This document shows positions 8,775-16,784 of a stretch of DNA of 64,000 bases, piece by piece; positions within the stretch are counted from its first letter, which is position 1, and the number at the start of each line of letters is the position of its first letter. Below the pieces are notes generated by a model. The model had not been told where the DNA came from, searched no databases, and saw only the letters and a list, made by a program, of their open reading frames with translations. A program made the position numbers and the translations under genes. The DNA is from Streptomyces seoulensis (GTDB taxonomy: Bacteria > Actinomycetota > Actinomycetes > Streptomycetales > Streptomycetaceae), in the NCBI GenBank assembly GCA_013364255.1, contig CP054936.1, positions 6,094,353-6,158,352 on the forward strand. Direction: 5' to 3'.

Positions 8775-9236
8775 ATGAAATGGGACGTGATGGGCTCCCT
8801 GTCCTGGGAAGTGATCGGCGTGATCGACACCGAAGGCGACTGCGCCGAGTGGACGTTCCCCGCGGACCCCGGCGCGGTGCGCACGGCGCGCGCCGCCGTC
8901 CGCGGCCAGTTGCGCACCTGGGAACTGGACAGCGTCGGCGACACCGCCGTCCTGCTGGTGAGCGAACTGGTCACCAACTCCCTGCGGCACGCCACCGGAC
9001 CGATCGGCCTGCGCCTGGTGCGTCCGGCCGGACTGCCGGACGTGCTGCTGGTCGAGGTCTCCGACCCGCTGCCCGACCCGCCCCGCGAACGCGCCGCCCG
9101 CCCCGACGACGAGAGCGGACGCGGCCTGCAGCTGGTGGCGTCCTCCTCCCGCCGCTGGGGCACCCGCCCCGCCGAGGCCGGCAAGACCGTCTGGTTCGAA
9201 CTGGCGGTGCCCGACGGGCACGAGGGCCGTACGTGA
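8775..9236 (+). CDS. RsbW-like ATP-binding protein (HATPase_c_2)
   Basis: 153 residues. The GHKL ATPase motifs are visible: the N box LLVSELVTNSLRHA, G1-like EVSDPLPDPP and G2 SGRGLQLV, ending in GKTVWFELAVP. Proteins of this size in Streptomyces are anti-sigma-factor serine kinases of the RsbW/SpoIIAB type or orphan relatives. They act on anti-sigma antagonists or sigma-B-like factors in the cytoplasm. No antagonist gene is adjacent. The following gene carries a near-identical ATPase module at its C-terminus, so the two may share partners. A second in-frame ATG five codons later is an alternative start. Confidence 0.83.
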   Translation: MKWDVMGSLSWEVIGVIDTEGDCAEWTFPADPGAVRTARAAVRGQLRTWELDSVGDTAVLLVSELVTNSLRHATGPIGLRLVRPAGLPDVLLVEVSDPLPDPPRERAARPDDESGRGLQLVASSSRRWGTRPAEAGKTVWFELAVPDGHEGRT

Positions 9237-9542
9237 CGGACCGTGATGATCGTCGCCGACCGCCGGACGGCCGTCCCCGACCGGAGTGCGGCGATTCCCG
9301 CCCGTACGGGCCGCCCGGGACCGCCGCCGGTGACGGTCGGCGATGACGATTGACCGCCACGGGGTTCGACGGGCTGTCGCCTGGTTAGAAGACTGGTGTG
9401 TTGTCGCAGGCCGGACCGAAACGCATCGGGATGGTCCTGTGATCGTGAACACCGTGTCGCGCGGCGCCGTAGTGCTGGATACTGCGGGCAGCCGCCTCCG
9501 GTGACCGGTGCCGGATGCGGTGAGCTGGAGGGGACGGTTCGC
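9237..9542. other. 306-base intergenic region
   Basis: No gene, repeat or convincing promoter consensus is seen between the ATPase gene and the phosphatase gene. The stretch around 9380-9420 (GGTTAGAAGACTGGTGTGTTG) is A/T-richer and could hold the phosphatase promoter. Confidence 0.4.
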
Positions 9543-12227
9543 GTGAGCGAGATACCAGCGAAGGCCACGGAGTCCGAGGACCCGTCGGACGGCGCGATGA
9601 AGAGGTCCACGGGCGAGGGCTCCCACGAAGGGGCGCCGCCCGTGGACGCGATGTGGCAGAGCAACCCGCCCGGCTCCATCTACGACTACATCAAGGTCGC
9701 CTCGTTCTCCATCGGCCCCGACGGTCATGTGGACCAGTGGAGCCTGCGCGCCGAGCAGTTGTTCGGGATCCCGGCCGAGCGTGCCGTCGGCATGGACCCC
9801 ATCGACGCGTTCATCGACTCCGATCTGCGCGAACAGGGCCAGCGCAAGATGGCCGAGATCCTCGACGGACGGGAGTGGACCGGTGTGGTCCCCTTCCGCC
9901 TGCCGGTCCCGGCCGGCCGCGCGCCCGGCGACGGCGTGCCCGGCGGAGGCGCGGCGGGCGACGACCGCGGCGGGCCCGTCCGCGGCCCCGGGCCGCGCGT
10001 GGTGCGCGGGCTCGCCGAGGTGTACGTCATGCCGACCCGCACCGCGGAGGGCGACAAGGCCGCCGTCTGCATCGTCGTCGACGTCCGCACCCTGCGCAGC
10101 ATCGAGACCGACCTCGCCGCCTCGCAGGCGATTTTCGGCCAATCGCCGTTCGGTTTCCTGCTGCTGGACCCCGACCTCCGGATCCGCCGCGCCAACCAGC
10201 GGTTCGCCTCCATCTTCGGCGGCCGCCCCGACGACCACCGCGGCAAGGGCGTCCCCGACTACCTGCCGCGCGCCGAGGGCGAACGGGTCACGGCCATCCT
10301 GCGCCGGGTCCTGGAGACCGGCGACTCCATCACCGACATGCACGTCACCGGGTTCGTGCCCGGCTCCGACGAGCGGCGCCACTGGTCCATCAACCTCTAC
10401 CGCGTGCACAGCGGCACCGGCCGCCCCATCGGCATCGCCTGGCTCGGCACCGACATCACCGCCCGCCGCGCCGCCGCCCGCGAGGCCGCCGCCGCCCGGC
10501 GCAACCTCGCCCTGCTCAACGAGGCCGGCGCCCGCATCGGCAACTCCCTGGACCTGGAGACCACCGCCCGCGAACTGCTCGACGTCGTGGTCCCCGGCTT
10601 CTGCGACCTGGCCACCGTCGACCTCTACCAGGGCCTGCTGGCCGGCGACGAGGCGCCGCCCGGACTCGCCGACGGCAGCGCCGAACTGCGCCGCGTCGCC
10701 TTCGCCAGCGCCGTCTCCGGGGCGCCCTTCCCCGGCTCTGGCGCACACGTGGAGGTCGGCGCCGTCCACCACTTCGCCTTCAACTCCCGCTGCGCCGACG
10801 CCCTGCGCACCGCCCGCCCGCAACTCGTGCCCGGCGAGGAGGGCGGCCTGGTGCAGTCCACGCTCGCCGTCCCGATGGTCGCCCACGACACCGTCGTCGG
10901 GCTGGCGCAGTTCGCGCGGACCAAGGGCAGCGAACCGTTCGGCGACCGGGACCGCGACCTCGCCGTGGAACTCGCCGCCCGCGCCGCCGTCTGCATCGAC
11001 AACGCCCGCCTCTACCGGCGCGAGCACGAGCGGGCGCTGATCCTCCAGCGGTCCCTGCTCCCGCCCGGCGACCCGGAGGCGTCCGGGCTCGACATCGCCT
11101 GCCGCTACCTGCCCGGCAACGCGGCCACCGGCCGGCCCAGCGAGGTCGGCGGCGACTGGTTCGACGTCATCGAACTGCCGGGCCACCGCACCGCGCTGGT
11201 CGTCGGCGACGTCATGGGCCGCGGCCTGCGCGCCGCCGTCGCCATGGGCGAACTGCGCACCGCCGTGCGCACCCTCGCCCTGCTCGACCTCGAACCGGCC
11301 GAAGTCCTCTCGCAGTTGGACGAGATCGCCCGCGGTCTCGGTGCGCCCGGGGGCATCCAGCAGGCCACCCGGGCGGCCCGCCGCCCCCGCGAGGCCGACC
11401 TCTCCGAGGTCTACCTCGCCACCTGCGTCTACGCCGTCTACGACTCCGTCACCCGCCGGTGCACCTTCGCCAACGCCGGCCACCTGCCGCCGGTCCTGGT
11501 CGAACCCGGCGAGAGCGCGCTGATGCTGGACGTGCCGCCCGGGCTGCCGCTCGGCGTCGGCGGCGAGCCCTTCGAGGAGGTCGAGGTCGAACTCCCCGAG
11601 GGCGCGCTGCTCGCCCTCTACACCGACGGCCTGGTCGAGTCCCGCGACCACCCGCTGGACGAGGGCCTCCAGGCGTTCGTCGGGGCGCTCACCGACCAGA
11701 ACCGGCCACTGGAGGACGTCTGCGACCACGTCCTCAACACCCTCGGCAGCCACCACGGCGAGGACGACATCGCGCTGCTGATGGCCCGGGTGCAGGGGCT
11801 GCCCGCCGAGTCCGTCGGCGACTGGACCCTGCCGCGCGAGCCCCGCAGCGTCGGCCGCGCCCGCGAGTACGCCCGCTCCCAGCTGCTCGCCTGGGACCTG
11901 GAACCGCTGGTCGACACCGCCGAACTCCTGGTCAGCGAACTGGTCACCAACGCCCTGCGCTACGGCGAGGGCGAGATCAGGCTCCGGCTGCTGCTGGACC
12001 GCACACTGGTGTGCGAGGTGTGGGACTCCGGGCTGGTGCAGCCGCGCCGCCGCCGCGCCCGCGACACCGACGAGGGCGGCCGCGGCCTCCAGCTGGTCGG
12101 CCTGCTCAGCGCCGCCTGGGGCTCACGGCGCACCCCGCGCGGCAAGACGGTGTGGTTCGAACTCCCGCTGCCCGACGGCGAGAACGGCCTGATGGACCCG
12201 GCGGAAGCCCTGCTGAGCCTGTTCTGA
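9543..12227 (+). CDS. PAS-PAS-GAF-PP2C (SpoIIE)-HATPase signalling phosphatase
   Basis: GTG start nine bases after GGAGGGG; an upstream frame extension lacks a ribosome site. About 894 residues. Order: a PAS-like domain near 45-130 (FSIGPDGHVDQWSLRAEQLFGI), a second PAS near 195-310 (FGQSPFGFLLLDPDLRIRRAN), a GAF domain near 325-480, a SpoIIE/PP2C serine phosphatase near 505-735 (VGGDWFDVIELPG and GDVMGRGL, with LYTDGLVE and DDIALLMARV), and a C-terminal RsbW-like ATPase near 755-885 (LLVSELVTNALRYG, GGRGLQLVGLLS). It probably integrates a small-molecule or redox signal and dephosphorylates anti-sigma antagonists. Both kinase and phosphatase modules in one chain suggest a self-contained partner-switching regulator. 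Confidence 0.9.
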   Translation: MSEIPAKATESEDPSDGAMKRSTGEGSHEGAPPVDAMWQSNPPGSIYDYIKVASFSIGPDGHVDQWSLRAEQLFGIPAERAVGMDPIDAFIDSDLREQGQRKMAEILDGREWTGVVPFRLPVPAGRAPGDGVPGGGAAGDDRGGPVRGPGPRVVRGLAEVYVMPTRTAEGDKAAVCIVVDVRTLRSIETDLAASQAIFGQSPFGFLLLDPDLRIRRANQRFASIFGGRPDDHRGKGVPDYLPRAEGERVTAILRRVLETGDSITDMHVTGFVPGSDERRHWSINLYRVHSGTGRPIGIAWLGTDITARRAAAREAAAARRNLALLNEAGARIGNSLDLETTARELLDVVVPGFCDLATVDLYQGLLAGDEAPPGLADGSAELRRVAFASAVSGAPFPGSGAHVEVGAVHHFAFNSRCADALRTARPQLVPGEEGGLVQSTLAVPMVAHDTVVGLAQFARTKGSEPFGDRDRDLAVELAARAAVCIDNARLYRREHERALILQRSLLPPGDPEASGLDIACRYLPGNAATGRPSEVGGDWFDVIELPGHRTALVVGDVMGRGLRAAVAMGELRTAVRTLALLDLEPAEVLSQLDEIARGLGAPGGIQQATRAARRPREADLSEVYLATCVYAVYDSVTRRCTFANAGHLPPVLVEPGESALMLDVPPGLPLGVGGEPFEEVEVELPEGALLALYTDGLVESRDHPLDEGLQAFVGALTDQNRPLEDVCDHVLNTLGSHHGEDDIALLMARVQGLPAESVGDWTLPREPRSVGRAREYARSQLLAWDLEPLVDTAELLVSELVTNALRYGEGEIRLRLLLDRTLVCEVWDSGLVQPRRRRARDTDEGGRGLQLVGLLSAAWGSRRTPRGKTVWFELPLPDGENGLMDPAEALLSLF

Positions 12228-12252
12228 CCCACCCGCCCCACGCTACTGCCCA

Positions 12253-12348
12253 CCTGCGCCGCGACCCGCTTGCGCTGCCGCACGCCTGCGCCGCGACCCG
12301 CTTGCGCTGCCGCGCGCCTGCGCCGCGACCCGCTTGCGCTGCTGGCCG
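12253..12348. repeat. Three tandem 32-bp repeats between convergent genes
   Basis: The unit CCTGCGCCGCGACCCGCTTG continues with CGCTGCCGC plus three variable bases and starts at 12253, 12285 and 12317, a constant 32-bp period. Degenerate copies seem to continue to about 12430. It fills the space between the convergent phosphatase and membrane-protein genes. Confidence 0.8.
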
Positions 12349-12450
12349 CACGCGTCGCGACCCGCGCCCCGTGTCACTGCCCGCCCGCGCTGCGGCCCGC
12401 CTGCGCTGCCGCCCGGCCGCGTCGCCGCCCGCTCGCGTCGTCGGTCGGTC

Positions 12451-14034
12451 TCAGGCAGCGGACGCGGTGCGCCGGGTCCGGGTCGCGGGGCCGCCGAAGG
12501 CCGGGGGGACGCCGGTGGGCAGGCCGACGGGGAGCAGGATGCCGCCGAGGACCGCTCCGGCGGTGCCGCTCACCCGGGTGTCCGCCTCGGCGTACGGGTT
12601 GCCGTGCGCGCGGACGTCCTGCTCGGCCGCCGCCAGGGCCTCGCGGGCCAGCGCGTCGGCGCGCAGGTGGTCGGCGGGGGCCGGGGAGGCGAGGAGGCGC
12701 CGCGCCTCGGCGAGCAGGGTGCGGGGCGCGGCGCCCACCGCGCCCCGGTGGGTGGTGACGAAGCCGGCCGCGGCGTCGGTGGCGCAGCGGGCGGTGAGCA
12801 GGGCGGCGGCGGACAGCACACCGGTGCGGCCCAGGGCGAGCGGCGCGGCCGCCCGGACGATCCGGCGCAGCAGGTCCACCGGGTCGTACGGCCGCCCGGT
12901 GGCCGCATCACCCGGTCCGGGGGCCAACTCGCCTCGTACGGAGGCCAGTACCGCGTCGGCGTGCAGCAGGCGGGCGCGCACCTCGCCGGGCGGCACGTCC
13001 GGGAGCCGGTCGGCCGCCTCGGCCCGTTCCGCCTCCGCTCCGGTGAGCGCGGCGGGGACGAGCGCGGCGGCCTCGTCCAGTACGGCGGCGAGGCGGTCGA
13101 CGCCGTCCAGGAACACGGCCGCCTGCGCCACCGCGCCCTCGGCGGCGCGCAGATGGGCGACGGCGGCGGAGACGCGGCCCGAATCGCTCGCCTGGCGGGC
13201 CTGGTTGAGGCGGAGGGCGGCGAACACGAGTCGGTCCTTGGCCTGTTCCACGTGGCCTGCGGTGTGCTCGGTCGCGGTGGGGGCGTAGCGCGCGGCGAGC
13301 GCGGCCAGCCGCGCCTGCGTCGTCGGAGTCCGGCCCGCCAGTTCGCGGAACCGCGCCTCCACCGGTTCCAGCGCCGCGCCCAGCGCGTCCGCCCCGCGGT
13401 CCAGGCCGCGCAGCTCGTCGAAGCCGTCGGCCGCGGCGTCCAGCAGCCTGCCCGCCTCCTCGCACCGTCCGACCACGCCGGCCAGTGCCTGCCGCCGGGC
13501 CGCCGGGTCCGCGGGGACGCCGTGGTCGTAGCGGCGGCGCAGCGCGAAGGCGGCGGCGAGTTCGGTCTCGGCCTGCCGTACGGCGCGCGCGTACGGCTCG
13601 ACGGCCTCGGGGCCGAACTCGGCCTCGGCGAAGGAGAGTTCCTCGCGGGAGGTCCGCACGCAGTCGTCGGCCGCCACGAGGCAGTCCCGGGCCTGCCTGT
13701 CGAGCCCGGCTCGCGGCGCCGGTCCGTACGACGGCGGGGCGGGGCCGCCGGCCGGGGCGGTACGGGCCCGGGCGCGGCGGGCGCGCCGCAGGCAGCCGTA
13801 CCCGGCGAGGACGCCCGCCGCGCCGAGCGCCACGAGCGGCAGGACCAGGGCGGTGTCCGACGTCTCGTCCTGCGGGCCGGCCCGGGGCGCCGCGGCGGCT
13901 GCAACCGCGGTGCCGGTGTTGATCGTCATCACCGGAAGCGTCGGCCCCACCAGCAACACGGCGCACGTCACCCGCGCCGGCCAGCGCGGAGCGGTGCGCC
14001 GCTGCCGGGGCGCCGGGGGCGGGGAGGACGTCAC
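12451..14034 (-). CDS. Membrane protein resembling the C-terminal part of TPM-domain proteins
   Basis: Start taken as the GTG at 14034 (527 residues); an ATG at 14145 is open but would overlap the divergent gene. The N-terminus has a signal-like hydrophobic stretch (about 22-45) and a second membrane helix (LVLPLVALGAAGVLAGYG), followed by basic residues. The rest is a long Ala/Arg/Glu-rich helical, coiled-coil-like region containing DDCVRTSREELSFAEAEFG, VEQAKDRLVFAALRLNQARQ and VTTHRGAVGAAPRTLL. These motifs are those I recall downstream of the TPM phosphatase domain in Streptomyces TPM proteins. The TPM domain itself is absent here. Function is unknown; it is probably a membrane-anchored helical protein. 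Confidence 0.75.
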   Translation of the reverse strand: MTSSPPPAPRQRRTAPRWPARVTCAVLLVGPTLPVMTINTGTAVAAAAAPRAGPQDETSDTALVLPLVALGAAGVLAGYGCLRRARRARARTAPAGGPAPPSYGPAPRAGLDRQARDCLVAADDCVRTSREELSFAEAEFGPEAVEPYARAVRQAETELAAAFALRRRYDHGVPADPAARRQALAGVVGRCEEAGRLLDAAADGFDELRGLDRGADALGAALEPVEARFRELAGRTPTTQARLAALAARYAPTATEHTAGHVEQAKDRLVFAALRLNQARQASDSGRVSAAVAHLRAAEGAVAQAAVFLDGVDRLAAVLDEAAALVPAALTGAEAERAEAADRLPDVPPGEVRARLLHADAVLASVRGELAPGPGDAATGRPYDPVDLLRRIVRAAAPLALGRTGVLSAAALLTARCATDAAAGFVTTHRGAVGAAPRTLLAEARRLLASPAPADHLRADALAREALAAAEQDVRAHGNPYAEADTRVSGTAGAVLGGILLPVGLPTGVPPAFGGPATRTRRTASAA

Positions 14035-14120
14035 ATTCGGGAGCGTATGACCGCCCGGGCGGCCCCGCGACCGGTGACGGCGCGGACGGTCCAGGCCGAC
14101 ACGGGAGGAAGGCGACGGGA

Positions 14121-15911
14121 ATGAAACCCCCACCGAACGGAACACCGGACCCGCCCCCGCGGACGCCGCCCACGACGCCGCCTCCGGAACCGGCCGAGGC
14201 GTCGCCCCCCGCCCCGGAGCCGGAGCGCCGCACGGCCCCGGCCCCTGCCGCGGACTCGGGTACGGGTCCGGGACCCGGCGCGGACCCGTACCCCGCCCCG
14301 CAGCGACACGGCGCGGTCCCGGCCGCCGACCCCGTCGAGAAGCCGAACGCGACTCCGCCCCCCGGCCCGGCCGCAGCTCCAGCCTCCGGCCCGGACGCGG
14401 CCTCCGACCCGCCCCCCGGCTCGGTCCCCGAACCGAACGCCGCCCCCGACTCGGCCCCCGCCTCCGACTCGGCCGCAGGCCCGGTCACCACCCCCGCCCC
14501 CGACCCGGACCCCGCCCCCGGCCCGGGCAGCGCCCCGGCCGCGGACAGCGCCCCGGCTGCGGAGCCGGGCACGGCTCCAGCCTCCGGCCCGGCCGCGGCT
14601 CCAGCCTCCGGCCCGGCCGCGGCTCCAGCCTCCGGCCCGGACGCCGCCTCCGACCCGCCCCCCGGCTCGGTCCCCGAACCGAACGCCGCCTCCGACTCGG
14701 CCGCCGGCCCGGTCACCACCCCCGCCCCCGACCCGGACCCCGCCCCCGACCCGGACCCCGCCCCCGACCCGGACCCCGCCCCCGACCCGGACAGCGCCCC
14801 GGACCCCGCCCCCGACGGAGACCCGGATGCCGGCCCAGGGCAGGAGGCGATGCCAGGCGGAGGCGGGCGGCAGAGGGCCGGGGGCGCGGCCGGTGGGCGT
14901 AGGCGGTGGGGCCGGTGGGTGCGGCGGGGGGTGTTCGCGCTGGTGCTGGTGCTGGTCGTGCCGTTGCTCGTCGCCGAGGCCGCGCTGCGGGTGAACTACA
15001 CGGGGGACCCCGCCGACGGGACGTACACCAGGGGGCAGGACGCGATCTGGCTCGGGCACGCCTGGGTGGACGGGCGCAAGTCCGCCGCCGACGTGGCGGC
15101 CCTGGCCGAGCAGCTGCGCCCGACCGGCATCCACGACCTGTACGTGCACACGGGCCCGCTGGAGCACGATGGAACGCTGCCCAAGGCGGTGTACCCGAAG
15201 GCGAGCTGGTTCATAGCCGCCGTGCACCGGGAGCTGCCCGGCGTGCGGGTGCAGGCCTGGCTCGGCGACGTGCTGGCCACCGAGTCCCCGGACGGGCTCC
15301 GGCTGGAGCGGGCACGGACGCGGACCGCCGTCGTGGCCTCCACCCGCGAGGTCCTGGCCGCCGGTTTCCAGGGCGCCCACTTCGACCTGGAGCCGCTGCC
15401 CTCCGGCGACCGCGACTACCTCGCCCTCCTCGACGACCTGCGCGCCGTCACCCGCGTGCACGGCGCCCTGCTGTCCGTCGCCGCCCACCAGATCGACCCG
15501 CTGCCGTCCTTCCACTCGGTGTGGAAGACCCTCACCCACCACCCCAAGTGGTGGTCGCAGGCGTACTTCGGCGAGGTCGCCCGTCGCGTCGACCAGATCG
15601 CCGTGATGTCGTACGACACCATGCAGCCGCTCCAGAGCCTGTACGGCGGCTACGTCGCGCAGCAGACCTCGCTCGCCCTGGAGGTCACCCCGCCGGCCAC
15701 CCAGCTGCTGATGGGCCTGCCCTTCTACCACGAGAACCGGTTCGGCCACTGGGCGCACGCGGAGACCGTGCCGGCCGCCGTCCGGGGCGTCCGCCTCGGC
15801 CTGTCCCGCACCGACGCCGGCCGCGCCCGCTTCGGGGTCGCCCTGTACGTCGACTTCGCGGCCACGGAGGCCGACTGGACCGCGTACCGCGAGGACTGGG
15901 TGCACCGCTAG
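14121..15911 (+). CDS. Membrane-anchored GH18-like glycosidase with Pro/Asp-rich cytoplasmic N-terminus
   Basis: 596 residues, ATG after GGAGGAAGG. The first ~265 residues are a low-complexity Pro/Ala/Asp/Ser segment containing duplicated blocks and a PDPDPA run. One transmembrane helix follows (about 271-291, VFALVLVLVVPLLVAEAAL). The external ~300 residues resemble a glycoside hydrolase family 18 TIM barrel: a strand ending HFDLEP with the candidate acid E424, and VMSYDTM (D499), the paired GH18 hallmarks. The usual DGxDxDxE motif is degenerate, so catalysis is uncertain. Substrate could be a wall or extracellular glycan. The stop codon lies in the left end of the palindromic element that follows. 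Confidence 0.7.
   Translation: MKPPPNGTPDPPPRTPPTTPPPEPAEASPPAPEPERRTAPAPAADSGTGPGPGADPYPAPQRHGAVPAADPVEKPNATPPPGPAAAPASGPDAASDPPPGSVPEPNAAPDSAPASDSAAGPVTTPAPDPDPAPGPGSAPAADSAPAAEPGTAPASGPAAAPASGPAAAPASGPDAASDPPPGSVPEPNAASDSAAGPVTTPAPDPDPAPDPDPAPDPDPAPDPDSAPDPAPDGDPDAGPGQEAMPGGGGRQRAGGAAGGRRRWGRWVRRGVFALVLVLVVPLLVAEAALRVNYTGDPADGTYTRGQDAIWLGHAWVDGRKSAADVAALAEQLRPTGIHDLYVHTGPLEHDGTLPKAVYPKASWFIAAVHRELPGVRVQAWLGDVLATESPDGLRLERARTRTAVVASTREVLAAGFQGAHFDLEPLPSGDRDYLALLDDLRAVTRVHGALLSVAAHQIDPLPSFHSVWKTLTHHPKWWSQAYFGEVARRVDQIAVMSYDTMQPLQSLYGGYVAQQTSLALEVTPPATQLLMGLPFYHENRFGHWAHAETVPAAVRGVRLGLSRTDAGRARFGVALYVDFAATEADWTAYREDWVHR
14378..14790 (+). repeat. Duplicated coding blocks and (PDPDPA)n run inside the GH18-like gene
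   Basis: A block of about 65 bases beginning CCAGCCTCCGGCCCGGACGC occurs near 14378 and again near 14625. A second block, beginning GGCCCGGTCACCACC, occurs near 14477 and 14707. The segment ends in repeated GACCCGGACCCCGCCCCC units. All copies keep the reading frame. Confidence 0.8.
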
Positions 15912-16073
15912 GGTCTTTCGTTTGGATCAGGCCGGATCAGGGAGCGGGGTCTGGTGCCGTGCATCGCAAGGCGGAGGAGGGCGTCATGGCGGAGCCATGG
16001 CAACCGACGACAACGCGGCGAGGTGCGGTGCCAGACCCCGCGAGCCCGGCGTGGTCCAAACGAGAGGCCCTAG
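15908..16073. mobile_element. 166-bp MITE-like long imperfect palindrome
   Basis: CTAG occurs at both ends. The left arm (CTAGGGTCTTTCGTTTGGAT, then CAGGCC..GCGGGGTCTGGTGCCG) matches the reverse complement of the right arm (CTAGGGCCTCTCGTTTGGAC, then CACGCC..GCGGGGTCTGGCACCG) with scattered differences over about 60 bases. The centre holds a GCCATGGC-type palindrome. The form is that of a non-autonomous miniature element or its remnant; I recall similar sequences dispersed in Streptomyces genomes but cannot check. The left CTAG contains the TAG stop of the upstream gene. It could also fold as a terminator-like RNA hairpin. Confidence 0.7.
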
Positions 16074-16123
16074 GTCCCGCGCCGAGGGGTGCACCGGTGG
16101 TTCCCGGCGGGAGCGCGGGTGCC

Positions 16124-16465
16124 ATGCTGATGGTCATGCACACGATCCTCGCGATCCTCGCGGTGCTGGCCGTCGGCATGATGGTGGTGGCCGGCATCGC
16201 AGCCGTCACGACCGGCTGGATGCCGCCGCCGGCCCGGCGGCGCGTCCTGCGGCCGAAGCTGTGGGGGTACGCCCAGCTGATGGGCGCGGTCGGCGCCGTC
16301 CTGTGGCTGTTCCTGGGCGCGTTCCGCGGCAGACTGGGCCCGTGGCCGATCATCGGCTGGTGCCTCTTCATGGGCAGTCTGGGCGTCCAGACCCTGGCCC
16401 GCCGCCCCGGCCGCACCCCCGCTGGCACCCCCGATCACCCGTCCCCGACCCACCCCGCCGCCTGA
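16124..16465 (+). CDS. Small integral membrane protein
   Basis: 113 residues from the ATG at 16124 (two further ATGs follow at 16130 and 16136), preceded by GGCGGGAG. Three hydrophobic segments are visible: TILAILAVLAVGMMVVAGIAAV, LWGYAQLMGAVGAVLWLFLGAF and PWPIIGWCLFMGSLGVQTLA, with a Pro/Thr-rich tail. I do not recognise a family. It lies just downstream of the palindromic element and is separated from its neighbours by gaps, so it is likely monocistronic. Confidence 0.65.
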   Translation: MLMVMHTILAILAVLAVGMMVVAGIAAVTTGWMPPPARRRVLRPKLWGYAQLMGAVGAVLWLFLGAFRGRLGPWPIIGWCLFMGSLGVQTLARRPGRTPAGTPDHPSPTHPAA

Positions 16466-16784
16466 CCTCCGGGACCTCCTCACCTACGGGCCTCCCCGAG
16501 CCCGCGCCCACGGCTCTCCCGCCGCCCACGCCTCCCGCTCCCCGCGCCCGCGCCCACGGCTCTCCTTGCCGCCCGCGCCTCCCGCTCCCCGCCCCCAGGT
16601 CGCCCCCTGCTCCGCCCGAGTGACCTTCGGCGGTCCCTCCGCCGTGTCGTCCCCGCCAGGCGAACCCTTTCCTCTTCAGTGGGCCGTAGATCCGCGTAGA
16701 TCTGATCAACACCAAATACCGCCAATCGTGAACGGACCCCACCCAAGTCCACCGGCGGGGGAGCGGGCCTCGGAGGTAGCAGGG
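16466..16784. promoter_or_regulatory. 319-base intergenic region with a 46-bp duplication and probable promoter
   Basis: Two adjacent copies of a 46-bp unit (CCCGCGCCCACGGCTCTCC...) occupy 16501-16592. The downstream part is A/T-richer (CCCTTTCCTCTTCAG, CTGATCAACACCAAATACC) and has GTAGATC twice near 16687-16700. It probably holds the promoter of the lipoprotein gene. No gene is seen. Confidence 0.5.

Noticed and set aside
8715..11756. 1013-residue open frame on the minus strand
   Set aside because: It is antisense to the phosphatase gene, rich in Val/Gly/Ala/Gln of the kind produced by high-GC shadow frames, and has no domain motif; the plus-strand gene explains the region.
9653..13288. 1211-residue Arg/Pro-rich open frame on the plus strand
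   Set aside because: It is an offset frame of the phosphatase gene that runs on into the next gene; the composition is typical of a shadow and it has no motif.
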